Positions 1-8,775 of a stretch of DNA of 64,000 nt are shown piece by piece. Source of the DNA: Isosphaeraceae bacterium EP7. GTDB taxonomy: Bacteria; Planctomycetota; Planctomycetia; Isosphaerales; Isosphaeraceae. Position 1 is the first letter of the stretch. Every line of letters begins with the position of its first letter. The position numbers were made by a program, and so were the translations under genes. The notes beneath the pieces are model-generated. The model was not told the DNA's origin, ran no database searches, and worked only from the letters and a program-made list of their open reading frames with translations. The stretch is taken from contig CP151667.1 in the NCBI GenBank assembly GCA_038400315.1, positions 3,173,174 through 3,237,173 of the forward strand. The letters run 5' to 3'.

Positions 1-2
1 TG

Positions 3-503
3 GTAACCACCCCACCCGCGGGGACGCCCACCCGACCGACGGCGACCGCACCCGGCGCAGAGACTGTCCTGAGAATGGGTGACAAGCCCGTCGTTGGGAT
101 CACCTTTCCTTCCGATTGGAAGCAGGTCACCGGAGACCGCTATATCTCCGCCGTCAGTGCAGACGGGCAAGCTTATGCGATGATCGGCCCCCTGGAAGGG
201 AAAGCGGACAAACAAGAGGGGGTCAAGCGTGTCCAGAAAGGGCTCCCGAATTACCTCAAGGACATCGAATATGACGAGTTGACCGTGACCAAACGCGGCA
301 CCGCCGTGTTGACCGGCACGGCAAAGGGGAAGAAGACCGGCGTCGACGTCGTATTCGCGGCTGGGGTCTTTGATGCGGGCGCTGGGCAACTCGTCGCGGC
401 CGCATTCGTCGTCGATTCTCGGATTGAGGACTATTACAAGGAAACGATCCGCCAGATCTCCCAGACGATTCGAGTCGGGGACGATCTCGCGGCGAAGAAA
501 TAG
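3..503 (+). CDS. Unknown protein, 5' truncated by the window edge
   Basis: The frame is open from the first bases of the window, so this is the 3' part of a longer gene; the first ATG at 75 is probably internal. The visible part begins with a Pro/Thr/Ala-rich linker of about 20 residues, typical of a low-complexity stretch before a C-terminal domain. A compact domain of about 130 residues follows (motifs GITFPSDW and ETIRQISQTIRV), with an alternating beta pattern and a C-terminal helix. The fold pattern reminds me of DcrB/PsbP-like lipoprotein domains, but I cannot assign it to a family. The stop is the TAG at 501-503. Confidence 0.6.
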   Translation, partial: VTTPPAGTPTRPTATAPGAETVLRMGDKPVVGITFPSDWKQVTGDRYISAVSADGQAYAMIGPLEGKADKQEGVKRVQKGLPNYLKDIEYDELTVTKRGTAVLTGTAKGKKTGVDVVFAAGVFDAGAGQLVAAAFVVDSRIEDYYKETIRQISQTIRVGDDLAAKK

Positions 504-746
504 AGGGATGTCCTCCCCGATGGCGGACGCCGAACTAGCCCACGCTCGACCTCAGGAGTCCCCCGATGCCCGATCCACGTGCTCGGCGTCTTGATCTGGC
601 GAGAGTTCCCGAGTCGGGCCGGACGATCATCGGCCTGCTCGACGGCTGATGGGGGTCAGGTGAGGAGATTCGCGCGTCGACCGATACGGCCGGGAGTCAC
701 CTCGGTGGCGACCCGGCCATTCAATCGGGTCGGAAGGACGGTTGCC

Positions 747-1304
747 ATGAATGCAGGTGACATCGCGTTGCTCAAGGTCAATGAGTCTTTCCGCGGCGTA
801 TCCGACGAGGCCGTGGACGATGTCGCGCGACACGCTCGGGCCACGCATCATGCCGCGGGGAGCGTCGTTCACGAGGCGAACGAGGTGCTGGCGACCGTCA
901 GCTTCGTCCTCAATGGGCGGCTCAAGGCGGTACGGGTCGATCACCGCGGCGTCGAGTCGCTGTTCCGGATGATCGATCGCGGCGATCGGTACGGAAAGAT
1001 GGTTGGCGTGCTCGCCGAACCGGTGCCGATCCGCGTCATTGCGCTGGAGCCGACCACGGTTCTGAGCCTCGACGACGAGCGGGCGATGGAACTGACGCTC
1101 CGCCCCCGGACCTGCGCCGTCTGTGGCTCACGACCTACGCCGGGCTCTTGAAGCGGCACTTCCAATCTACCGGTGCTTTCCGTCCCGATTTGCCGGAACG
1201 GCCAGGCGCCGATCGACGGCGGAATCGTCACTAACATCCCCGCGAACGAATTGGTGCCGATGGGGTGCAACTTCGTGATCGCCGTCAGCGTGACGGCCAA
1301 ATAG
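747..1304 (+). pseudogene. Decayed cyclic-nucleotide-binding / patatin-like phospholipase
   Basis: The ATG at 747, 8-12 bases after GGAAGGACGG, opens a cNMP-binding domain (GSVVHEANEVLATVSFVLNG, then GDRYGKMVGVLAEPVPIRV) running to about 1100. The frame then ends at a TGA at 1149-1151. From about 1106 a different frame reads PDLRRLWLTTYAGLLKRHF, the kind of helix that follows cNMP domains. From about 1170 the first frame resumes with APIDGGIVTNIPANEL and MGCNFVIAVSVTAK before the stop at 1302-1304. DGG followed by N-x-P and MG-x-x-FVIAV is the catalytic-Asp region of patatin phospholipases. The oxyanion-hole and GxSxG parts between the domains are absent, so the gene carries a frameshift and a large internal deletion. 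An intact homologue would be a cNMP-gated NTE-type lipid esterase. Confidence 0.75.
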
Positions 1305-1729
1305 GCTCGCCCGTTCTGAGGAACGTCAACGGTCAATAACAACCGCCCGAGCAGGCCTTTGAGCCAAATCGGGCCGATTTGACGCGAGGTCAACCTGTCG
1401 CCGGAGGGACGCGGTGTCATGGCCGATATCGAGACGCAACACACTAATTCAATACCACTTGCGCCATTCTTAAAAGTAAAGCCGTAGTCATTCTTCCCGG
1501 AAGTGCAACGGTCGCATCAGACCCGCCGCGCGGCGATGGTGGGCAAGGCCGGAGCAGGGCGGTCGGCCGGGCCCAGTGGGCCTCCAAGTCCGACGAGATT
1601 CGGCGTCAAGACTCACGACTGCCTTGAGATTGAAACTGAGTCTCAGTATCATGACCCGCAGTCAACGGTCCGTGCCGAGTCCATTCGGGCCCAGTGGCGG
1701 GGCCGTTGGGGTCATTGAGGAATTGCCCG
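1305..1729. other. Intergenic region upstream of the EF-hand gene
   Basis: I find no coherent coding sequence between the pseudogene remnant and the EF-hand gene. The stretch around 1440-1500 is clearly richer in A and T than its surroundings. The distal part holds the promoter listed at 1624-1652 and a leader of about 70 bases. Sequence just after 1304 could be further eroded patatin tail, but I could not recognise it. Confidence 0.5.
1624..1652 (+). promoter_or_regulatory. Sigma70-type promoter with palindromic spacer
   Basis: TTGAGA (1624-1629) and TATCAT (1647-1652) are separated by exactly 17 bases. The spacer contains ACTGAG-T-CTCAGT (1635-1647), a perfect inverted repeat around one base that touches the -10 box and could be an operator. 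Transcription would start near 1659, about 70 bases before the EF-hand start codon. Confidence 0.55.
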
Positions 1730-3430
1730 ATGTTGATGAAGACGCGGTGCCCGATCTGGGCGGTCGGGGCCATGCTGGCGGGTCTCGTCGGGGTGGCGGC
1801 GGCCGAGGATACTCCGAAGGGGGCCGAGGCGATCCAGCTCGACGTGCGGGTCCTGGGATACGACGCCAACAAGGACGGGTTCCTTGATGGGCCCGAGCTG
1901 CTGACGTTCGCCCGGACGGTTCCGCTCGACGATGCGCTCCAGACGTACATCGGCTTCCTCGTCGCCCTGGGCGGGGCCAGCGACGCGACGATCGACCGGG
2001 TCGTGGCCTTCGACGTCAACAAGGACGGCAAGGTCACCAAGGCCGAGCTGCCGCCGCGCTTCTTCGTCCTGATCGAGAAGGCCGACGCCGACAAGGACGG
2101 GGCCCTGGCGCTCGCCGAGATCAAGGAGATGGCGCAGGACATGGGGGCACTCAGCCTGCCGAGGGACCTGCTGCTGGAGCTGAACGGCCGGGGCGTGCCC
2201 CAGACCGCCGCCCGCGTGCTGCTCCAGGATGCCGACCGCGACGGCAAGGTCAGCCGCGCCGAGCTGGTCGGGCCGATCCTGGCGATCTTCGACCGGGCCG
2301 ACGCCGACAAGGACGGCTCTCTGAACCCGGCCGAGATCAAGGTCATCGACGCCGAGCATGACCGCACCGGACTGCCCAGGGAGTTCAACGACCTGGACGG
2401 CCGGAGCGCCGACCGCGGCGGCGTGGCCAACGTCGAGCGGCTCTTGGCGTTCGATATTAACCACGACGGCAGGCTCACCAGGGTTGAGCTGCTCGGCAAG
2501 AAGCACGACCTGCTCGACCGGGTCGACGCCAACGGCGACGGGGTGCTCGACGCGGCCGAGCTGCAGATGTGGGAGCGCCGCGAGGCGCTGGTTTCCGGCC
2601 TGCAAACCCGCCGCGGCAGTGACGCGCCGAGCGCCTTCGAGAAGGCCCTGGGCTCGCACGGCTTCAGCGACGCCCAGACGCAGCAGGCGATCGCGCTGGT
2701 GAAGACCTATCGGGAGACGGTCCGCAAGCAGCCGACCGAGCTGCGTGCGCGGCTCCTGGATCAGCTTGCGGACACCCTGGGCGACGCGGCCTACCGGGCC
2801 TTCCAGGGGGACGTCATCGCGGCCCTCAAGGTTCGCGGCGGCGGGTTCAACGGCCAGTACATCCCGGCCACGAAGGTCGTCGAGCGCCTGCTCACGTTCG
2901 ACACCGACGGCGACGGCCGACTGTCGACGGCCGAGGTCGACGCCATGCCCCCGCGCCTCGAGCATGTCACGCGCGTCCAGGACGCGCACCACGCCCAGCG
3001 CAGGTCCGTAGTCACCGAGTCCTCGGTCGACCGCATCACCGGGTTCGATGCCGACAAGGACGGCAAGGTCACCAAGGCCGAGCTGCCCGAGCGGCTTCAG
3101 GCGCTGCTGAAGGGCGGTGACACCAACCGCGATGAGGTCCTCGACGCCGCCGAGCTGGCCGTCATCGCCAATCAAGAGAGCTTCGATCGGTTCATCCAGG
3201 GCGCGGTCGGCGGGGTGAACGTCGCTCTCATCGAGGGGGCGGTCGACGACCTGAAGGATGGCGCGGCCCGGGCCAAGGCCCTGGACGTGCTGGCCGACTA
3301 TCGCCAGGCGCTCCGCAGCTCGGCCGAGCAGGCCCGCGTGGAGTTGCAGTCGAAGCTCGTCGGAGTCCTCGGCGCCGCCGAGCTCCATGCGTTGCAGGAT
3401 TCGCTGGCCGGCGGCGAATCGGGCCGTTGA
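1730..3430 (+). CDS. Secreted protein with ten EF-hand calcium-binding loops
   Basis: The start at 1730 follows GAGGA (1717-1721) at 8 bases; MKTR at 1736 is an alternative. Residues 1-25 form a signal peptide ending GVAAAED. I count ten EF-hand-like loops: DANKDGFLD, DVNKDGKVT, DADKDGALA, DADRDGKVS, DADKDGSLN, DINHDGRLT, DANGDGVLD, DTDGDGRLS, DADKDGKVT and the weaker DTNRDEVLD, in which the loop Gly is replaced by Glu. They lie in two blocks around a helical middle region (about residues 285-380). Without a catalytic domain the protein probably buffers or senses calcium in the periplasm or at the surface. A promoter lies upstream and a strong hairpin downstream, so it is likely monocistronic. 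Multi-EF-hand secreted proteins are common in planctomycetes. Confidence 0.85.
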   Translation: MLMKTRCPIWAVGAMLAGLVGVAAAEDTPKGAEAIQLDVRVLGYDANKDGFLDGPELLTFARTVPLDDALQTYIGFLVALGGASDATIDRVVAFDVNKDGKVTKAELPPRFFVLIEKADADKDGALALAEIKEMAQDMGALSLPRDLLLELNGRGVPQTAARVLLQDADRDGKVSRAELVGPILAIFDRADADKDGSLNPAEIKVIDAEHDRTGLPREFNDLDGRSADRGGVANVERLLAFDINHDGRLTRVELLGKKHDLLDRVDANGDGVLDAAELQMWERREALVSGLQTRRGSDAPSAFEKALGSHGFSDAQTQQAIALVKTYRETVRKQPTELRARLLDQLADTLGDAAYRAFQGDVIAALKVRGGGFNGQYIPATKVVERLLTFDTDGDGRLSTAEVDAMPPRLEHVTRVQDAHHAQRRSVVTESSVDRITGFDADKDGKVTKAELPERLQALLKGGDTNRDEVLDAAELAVIANQESFDRFIQGAVGGVNVALIEGAVDDLKDGAARAKALDVLADYRQALRSSAEQARVELQSKLVGVLGAAELHALQDSLAGGESGR

Positions 3431-3439
3431 TCGATCGGC

Positions 3440-3482
3440 GAACGGCCGGGGGATGAGGTTCGCCCCTCGCCCCCGGCCGTTC
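3440..3482 (+). terminator. Strong hairpin after the EF-hand gene
   Basis: GAACGGCCGGGGG (3440-3452) is perfectly complementary to 3470-3482, giving a 13-bp GC-rich stem with a 17-base loop. It begins 10 bases after the stop codon. There is no T run, as is usual for terminator-like hairpins in this genome. Confidence 0.6.
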
Positions 3483-3525
3483 GGCCCGCGGATTCTCCGG
3501 TTTAGCGTGAGACAGAGCGACCTTG

Positions 3526-5094
3526 ATGGGATCAATCATGCCGCGAACGCTGATGAGTGGTGCCGCCCGGTCCCTGGTCCTGGTGCTTGTCCTCTCCGCG
3601 ATGGCGGATGCAAGGGCCGCCGGCGAATTCGCGTTCCATCACGAGAACGTGATGGGCACGTCAATGGAGCTGCGCGTCAGGGCCGACGACTCCGGGGCCG
3701 CCGGCCGGGCTGAGGCCGCGGTGCTCGCGGAGATCGACCGGCTCTCGGCCATTCTCAGCGGTTATGACGGTTCGAGCGAGTTCCGCCGCTGGCAGAAAAC
3801 CGTCGGCGTGCCGACCCCGGTTTCCGCCGAGCTGTTCGAGATGCTCGAACGCGCCGATGCCTGGAGGAGCCGGGGGAAGGGGACCTTCGACCCGAGGGTG
3901 CAGGCCCTGACCGAGCTCTGGTCGAGGTGCGCCAAGGAGGGTCGAGTTCCGACCGAGGCCGAACGCGCCGGGGCCCTCGCCCTGATGGCCGAGCCCGCCT
4001 GGCGGCTGGACCGCGACGCGAAGACGGCGACTCATCTGTCGAACTGCCCGCTCAGCCTGGACGGGATCGCCAAAGGGTACATCGTCGATCGCGCCTGCGA
4101 GGCCGCGAAGGTCGGGGCGGGCGGCGTGCGGGCCCTGATGCTCAACGTCGGCGGCGACTTGCGAGTGGTTGGCCCGATGGATCAGGCGATCGGGATCGCC
4201 TGGCCCGGGCGCGACTCGGAGACCTCGCGGCCGATCACGACGATCGAGGTCGCCAATCTCGGGGTCGCCACCAGCGGCAACGATCAACGAGGCTTCACGA
4301 TCGGCTCGCGACGGTATTCGCACATCTTCGACCCGCGCGACGGCCAGCCGCTCGACCGGGTGGTCAGCGCCACGGTGATCGCCCCCAATCTGGCCGACGC
4401 GGACGCGATGGCGAAAATCGTGGGCATCCTGACGACGGACGATAGCCTGACGCTGGTGGAGTCGATCCCTGGGGTCGAATGCCTGCTCGTCTCGGCCGAC
4501 GGGGTCGTCTCGCGCAGCCAGGGTTTCCGGCGCTTCGAGCGGCCGCGCATCTCGACGATCTCGCTCCGGAACGACACGCCGACGGCCGACGGCAGCAAGG
4601 CGGCCTGGAATGACGCCTTCGAGCTGGCCGTCGACTTCGAGATCAGCCCCCCCACGGGGAAGGCCGGGCGCTATCGTCGACCTTATGTGGCGATCTGGGT
4701 CGAGGACGCCGATGGCCTGGCGGTCAGGACGCTGACGCTCTGGGTGCAGTCGACCTCGCCTGGGCCTCGCTGGATCCCCGACCTGAAGCGCTGGTACAAG
4801 GCCGACCAGGTCCGGCGGCTCGTGGACAAGACCGACCTGGTCGAGACGACGTCGAGGGCGACCCGGCCCGCGGGCAAGTACAAGGTCGTCTGGGACGGCA
4901 CGGACGACCGCGGCCAGCGCCTCCATCAAGGGAAGTACACCCTCTCCATCGAGGTTGCCCGCGAGCACGGCACGCACCAGCTCATCCGCAAGGAGCTGAC
5001 GCTGGGAGACACGCCGATCGCCGAGACGCTGGAGGCGAACGTCGAGATCAAGGCGGCCTCCGTCGAGTACAGGCGCAAGGCCGACGCCCGCTGA
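3526..5094 (+). CDS. apbE: FAD:protein FMN transferase (ApbE) fused to DUF2271
   Basis: ApbE proteins transfer FMN from FAD onto Thr/Ser of partner proteins outside the cytoplasm, using Mg2+. Residues 1-32 form a signal peptide (LVLVLVLSAMADARA). The ApbE domain spans about 35-335, with HHENVMGTSMEL near the start, DGIAKGYIVDRA, LNVGGDLRVVG, ATSGNDQRGF, then YSHIFDPRDGQPLD and DADAMAKI, which carry the metal and FAD residues. Residues about 345-505 match the DUF2271 pattern (RRPYVAIWVEDADG, WIPDLKRWYK, Y-KVVWDGTDDRG). DUF2271 proteins are usually separate periplasmic proteins near flavinylated redox systems. No flavinylation substrate or PepSY reductase is visible nearby. TTG 3523 and ATG 3538 are possible alternative starts. 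Confidence 0.9.
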   Translation: MGSIMPRTLMSGAARSLVLVLVLSAMADARAAGEFAFHHENVMGTSMELRVRADDSGAAGRAEAAVLAEIDRLSAILSGYDGSSEFRRWQKTVGVPTPVSAELFEMLERADAWRSRGKGTFDPRVQALTELWSRCAKEGRVPTEAERAGALALMAEPAWRLDRDAKTATHLSNCPLSLDGIAKGYIVDRACEAAKVGAGGVRALMLNVGGDLRVVGPMDQAIGIAWPGRDSETSRPITTIEVANLGVATSGNDQRGFTIGSRRYSHIFDPRDGQPLDRVVSATVIAPNLADADAMAKIVGILTTDDSLTLVESIPGVECLLVSADGVVSRSQGFRRFERPRISTISLRNDTPTADGSKAAWNDAFELAVDFEISPPTGKAGRYRRPYVAIWVEDADGLAVRTLTLWVQSTSPGPRWIPDLKRWYKADQVRRLVDKTDLVETTSRATRPAGKYKVVWDGTDDRGQRLHQGKYTLSIEVAREHGTHQLIRKELTLGDTPIAETLEANVEIKAASVEYRRKADAR

Positions 5095-5120
5095 GGAAGA
5101 GAGCGTTCACCCCGCCGCTT

Positions 5121-5138
5121 CCGGATCTGCCGATCCGG
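5121..5138 (+). terminator. Small hairpin after apbE
   Basis: CCGGATC (5121-5127) pairs with GATCCGG (5132-5138) across a 4-base loop, and a second small stem (CCGAC/GTCGG) follows at once. This tandem pair lies between the apbE stop and the T6SS locus and may separate the two transcription units. No T run follows. Confidence 0.3.
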
Positions 5139-5252
5139 CCGACATCAGGTCGGAATTGGCGGACGACCATGCTTGCCCGCGACCGGGGGGTGTCGTACCG
5201 TCAGGACACATCCGAGAATCGGGGGGGTGCGGCGCGAGGCGAGGGGGCGGCG

Positions 5253-6089
5253 ATGACGGCCAGGGAGTTGCTGGAAGCGGGACGGCTGGGCGAGGCCATC
5301 GCCGTGCTCGGGGCCGAGTTGAAGGCCAGACCGACCGACAAGGGGCTGCGCGTCTTCCTGTTCGAGCTGCTCTGCTTCGCCGGCGAGTACGACCGCGCCG
5401 GCAAGCAGCTCGACGCGATCGGCCGACTGGAGACGACCCAGACCGAGGTCCAGCTCGGCGTCCGCCAGTACGTCGACCTGCTCGCCGCCGAGCGTTCCCG
5501 CGCGGCGGTCTTCGCCGGCAAGGCCAGGCCCCGGTTCCCGCTGCTGCCGCCCGAAGGCGTGGCCTTGCACGCCGACGCCCTCGCGCAACTGGCCGCCGGG
5601 GACGCCGCCGGCGCCGGCGAGCTGCTGAAGCGGGCCGAGGGGTTGCACGAGGTAGTGCGCGGGTCGCGCGACGGGGTGGAGTTCGACGAGGTGCGGGACG
5701 CCGACGACGTGCTGGCGCCGGTGGTCGAGGTGCTGACGGCGGCCGGCTATTTCTGGGTCCCCTGGTCGCAGGTGCAATACCTGGAAGTGGACCCGCCGAA
5801 GCGGCTGCGCGACCTGATCTGGGCCCCCGCCAAGCTGGCCACCCACGACGGCCAGCTCGGCGAGGTCTTCCTCCCCGCACTCTATCCCGGCTCTCACACG
5901 CACGCCGACGAGTCGGTGAAGCTGGGCCGAGCCACCGACTGGCAGGAATTCGAGCCCGGATCGGAGCTGCGCCGGGGCCTGGGTGCCAAGCTCTGCCTGG
6001 TGGGTGATGAGGCCTGGACCGTGGGCGAGCTGGGCACCCTGCAGATGGCCCGCGAAACCGCCGACACCGACGCGGGGGAGCGGGCCTGA
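5253..6089 (+). CDS. tagJ: T6SS accessory protein TagJ (ImpE family)
   Basis: This 278-residue protein fits the ImpE/TagJ family, an accessory factor in some type VI systems that binds the sheath protein TssB and is thought to influence sheath recycling by ClpV. It begins with a TPR-like helical part (ARELLEAGRLGEAIAVLGAEL, FELLCFAGEYDRAGKQLDA). The conserved C-terminal part carries YFWVPWSQVQYLEVDPP and LRDLIWAPAKL, followed by FLPALYPGS. The ATG at 5253 follows GAGGGGG at about 6 bases and places the start at the first family-like residue; the longer frame from 5169 adds an unlikely tail. It is the first gene of the locus and ends 3 bases before tssA. Confidence 0.88.
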   Translation: MTARELLEAGRLGEAIAVLGAELKARPTDKGLRVFLFELLCFAGEYDRAGKQLDAIGRLETTQTEVQLGVRQYVDLLAAERSRAAVFAGKARPRFPLLPPEGVALHADALAQLAAGDAAGAGELLKRAEGLHEVVRGSRDGVEFDEVRDADDVLAPVVEVLTAAGYFWVPWSQVQYLEVDPPKRLRDLIWAPAKLATHDGQLGEVFLPALYPGSHTHADESVKLGRATDWQEFEPGSELRRGLGAKLCLVGDEAWTVGELGTLQMARETADTDAGERA

Positions 6090-6092
6090 GCC

Positions 6093-8006
6093 ATGCCGAC
6101 CCCTCCGCTGCTGGACCTGGATGAATTGCTGGCGCCGATCCGCGAGGAGAGCCCCTCGGGCGAGAGCCTGGTCTACGAGCCCGAGTACGACGCGATCCGC
6201 CAGGCCAGGCGATCCGACGACAGTTCCAACGTGGGCGTCTGGCAGTCCAGCGACTCCAAGGTGGCCGACTGGGACGCCGTCGTCGACCTGGGCCTCGCCT
6301 GCCTGCGCACGAAGTCCAAAGATGCGCAAATTGCCGCCTGGATGGCCGAAGCCCTGGCCCGCAGGCACGGCCCGGCCGGGCTGCGCGACGGCCTTAAACT
6401 CGTCCGCGCCATCCAGGAATCGTTCTGGGAGACGTACCACCCCGAGATCGACGACGGCGACCTCGAATCGCGCCTCGGCCCGTTCGTCTTCCTGAACGGG
6501 ACCATCCCCCCGCTGCTGCGGTCGATGCCCCTGACCAGGGGGCTCGGCGACCGGCCCTTCGGCTTCTTCGACTGGAAGAAGTCGCGCGAGATCGAGAACG
6601 ACCTCCGCAAGAATCCCGACCTGCTCGAAGAGATGAAGCCCGTCGACCGCGCCGCCCTGGTGCGCGCCGAGGACTTCGACACCCAGGTCACGCAGACCCC
6701 GCGCGCGTTCTACGAGCTGCTCTCCGAGGACCTCGACGGTTGCCTCGAAGCCTGGAAAGACCTCGACACGGCCGCGAACGACCGCTTCGGCCGGCTGGCC
6801 CCCAGCCTGGTCGAGATCAAGAAGGCGATCGAGGACCTGCGCAAGTTCCTCGTCCCGACCGTCAAGCTCAAGCGCGAGCGGGAGCCCGACGCGGCGCCGG
6901 CGGTCGACGAGGAGATCGAGGAAGAGACCGAGGAGATCGAAGAACGCGACGATTTTGTCGAGGATGAGCCTGAAGCCGAGGCGACGGAAGAACTTGAGCC
7001 CGAGCCCGTCATCGAGGCACCCCGGCGTGTCTCCAGGCCCAAAACGTCGACATCAGGGCCGATTGCCGACGCGGATGAGGCGCGAGGGCGCATCCTCGAC
7101 GCGGCCGAGTATCTGCGGCGCAACAGGGCCGAGTCGTCGGCCGGCTATCTCGTCCCGCGTGCCCTGCGGATGGCCGACGTATTCGACGCGGGCGAATCCG
7201 TTGATCCAGCGATCCTGGAGGCGCCTTCCAGCGAGGCGCGCCAGTCATTGCGTCGGCTCGCCTCGGACGGGGAGTGGGAGGCCGCGCTGGCGCAGGCCGA
7301 GGCCGCGGTCTCGGGCCCCGAAGGCCGGGGTTGGCTCGACGCCCAGCGGCTGGCGATCTCGGCGATGGAACAAGGCGCCGGCGGCGACCTGTCCCGACCG
7401 GCCGCCGCCGCGAAGGCCCTGCTCGGCGCCTTGCTGCGATCCTATCCCGGGCTGCCCGACCAGGAACTGGCCGACGGCACCCCGGCCGCCAACGCCGAGA
7501 CCCGCGCCTGGCTGCGCGAGCAGTTCGACGCAACAGAACAACCGGCACACGTGGAAACGCCCGCCCCGCCCGCCTATATCCCGCCTCCGCCAGACATGCG
7601 CGACGCCGAGACGTCCGAACTCGATCCCTGGGACCTGGCCTTGCCGCTGGCGCAGGCAGGCCGGGCGGGGGAGGGGATCCAGTTGCTGCGGCGAGCCCTG
7701 AACGGGTCGTCGACGGGGCGCGAGAGGTTCGTCCGCAAATTGCAGATGGCCGAGCTCTGCCTGATGGCCGGCCACGTCCGTGTCGCCCTGCCGCTGGCCG
7801 AGGAATTGGCCCGGCAAGTCGATGATTTCAGGCTGGAGCACTGGGAAGACGAGCGGCTGATCGCACGCGTCTGGGCGGCCCTCTACCGCTGCCTGAAGGC
7901 GCTGGACCCCGCCCCCTCGGAGCGGGCGCAGCAGGCCTTCACGCGGCTCTGCCGGCTGGATATCGACGCGGCGATGGCATGCGGCGATGGCGGCACGCAT
8001 GCATGA
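6093..8006 (+). CDS. tssA: T6SS baseplate/sheath cap protein TssA
   Basis: TssA proteins prime baseplate assembly and coordinate tail-sheath polymerisation. Residues about 10-130 form the ImpA_N domain (IREESPSGESLVYEPEYDAI, FWETYHPEIDDGD near 110, then RLGPFVFLNG). A Glu-rich linker lies at about 270-315. The remaining 300 residues are helical with low-complexity Pro-rich spacers, and the last 130 (PWDLALPLAQAGR, VRKLQMAELCLMAGH) look like the longer C-terminal region of long-form TssA proteins. The length of 637 residues is at the long end of the family. It follows tagJ by 3 bases, while 222 bases separate it from tssB. Confidence 0.88.
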   Translation: MPTPPLLDLDELLAPIREESPSGESLVYEPEYDAIRQARRSDDSSNVGVWQSSDSKVADWDAVVDLGLACLRTKSKDAQIAAWMAEALARRHGPAGLRDGLKLVRAIQESFWETYHPEIDDGDLESRLGPFVFLNGTIPPLLRSMPLTRGLGDRPFGFFDWKKSREIENDLRKNPDLLEEMKPVDRAALVRAEDFDTQVTQTPRAFYELLSEDLDGCLEAWKDLDTAANDRFGRLAPSLVEIKKAIEDLRKFLVPTVKLKREREPDAAPAVDEEIEEETEEIEERDDFVEDEPEAEATEELEPEPVIEAPRRVSRPKTSTSGPIADADEARGRILDAAEYLRRNRAESSAGYLVPRALRMADVFDAGESVDPAILEAPSSEARQSLRRLASDGEWEAALAQAEAAVSGPEGRGWLDAQRLAISAMEQGAGGDLSRPAAAAKALLGALLRSYPGLPDQELADGTPAANAETRAWLREQFDATEQPAHVETPAPPAYIPPPPDMRDAETSELDPWDLALPLAQAGRAGEGIQLLRRALNGSSTGRERFVRKLQMAELCLMAGHVRVALPLAEELARQVDDFRLEHWEDERLIARVWAALYRCLKALDPAPSERAQQAFTRLCRLDIDAAMACGDGGTHA

Positions 8007-8110
8007 AACAAGTTGATCCTTCGGCGTTCTTTGTGTCACCGAGGGCAGACCGGCCCGTTGATAGCGCGGGGGAGACGCCGAGATTGGCGTAGTGCGGCGT
8101 CGCGACCCGA

Positions 8111-8139
8111 TTGACAGTCCGCCGCCGTGCCGCGATTCT
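8111..8139 (+). promoter_or_regulatory. Candidate promoter ahead of tssB
   Basis: TTGACA (8111-8116), a perfect -35 hexamer, is followed after 17 bases by GATTCT (8134-8139), a weak -10. It sits in the only sizeable gap of the early T6SS genes, about 90 bases before the tssB start. This would let the abundant sheath and tube genes be transcribed separately from tagJ-tssA. Confidence 0.4.
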
Positions 8140-8228
8140 TCAGGCTCGGCATGCCCGCGAGAGCCGGGGCGATGATCGCCCGAATCGGCATGTTCTTCCG
8201 CCTCGGATCCTATGGGGAGATGACCGCG

Positions 8229-8774
8229 ATGGCCGCCGAGAGCACCCAGCATAAGCTGGACCGGATCCGCAAGCCGCGCGTCCACATGACCTACGACGTC
8301 CAGGTGGGCGACGCCATCCAGGCCAAGGAGCTCCCGTTCGTGGTGGGCGTGATGGCCGACCTGTCGGGCAAGCCCGAGGAGGCCCTGCCCAAGCTGAAGG
8401 ACCGCAAGTTCGTCGACATCGACCGCGACACCTTCAACAAGGTGCTGGCCGGGATCAAGCCGAGGCTGGCCTTCCAGGTGGACAACACGCTGCAGGGCGA
8501 CGGCTCGAAGATGAACGTCGAGCTGAAGTTCTCGCACATCGACGACTTCAGCCCCGAGGCGGTCGTCAAGCAGGTGGAGCCGCTGCGAAAGCTGCTGGAG
8601 GCGCGCGACAAGCTGTCGAACCTGCTGAACAAGATGGACGGCAACGACAAGCTGGAAGAGCTACTCCAGGACGTGATCAACAACACCGAATCATTGAAGG
8701 CCCTGGGAGCCGAGACCGGCCGGGGCAAGGGCGCCATCGCGGGCGCGAGCACGCCGCAAGGGGAGGACGCCTGA
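8229..8774 (+). CDS. tssB: T6SS small sheath subunit TssB (VipA)
   Basis: TssB forms the contractile sheath together with TssC in the cytoplasm. The 181-residue protein starts with AESTQHKLDRIRKPRVHMTY and contains the typical VQVGDAIQAKELPFVVGVMADLSG, plus FVDIDRDTFNKVL and the FSHIDDFSPEAVVKQVEPL segment. The C-terminal helix (LSNLLNKMDGNDKLEELLQ) matches the part that pairs with TssC. I chose the ATG at 8229 because GGGGAG (8214-8219) lies 9 bases upstream and family members start at this point; in-frame ATGs from 8127 would add an unrelated basic leader. It ends one base before tssC. Confidence 0.95.
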   Translation: MAAESTQHKLDRIRKPRVHMTYDVQVGDAIQAKELPFVVGVMADLSGKPEEALPKLKDRKFVDIDRDTFNKVLAGIKPRLAFQVDNTLQGDGSKMNVELKFSHIDDFSPEAVVKQVEPLRKLLEARDKLSNLLNKMDGNDKLEELLQDVINNTESLKALGAETGRGKGAIAGASTPQGEDA

Positions 8775-8775
8775 G

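Noticed and set aside
1712-3535. 607-residue minus-strand open frame opposite the EF-hand gene
   Set aside because: It mirrors the repeated EF-hand codons and has no signal peptide, domain or ribosome-binding site; a GC-driven shadow.
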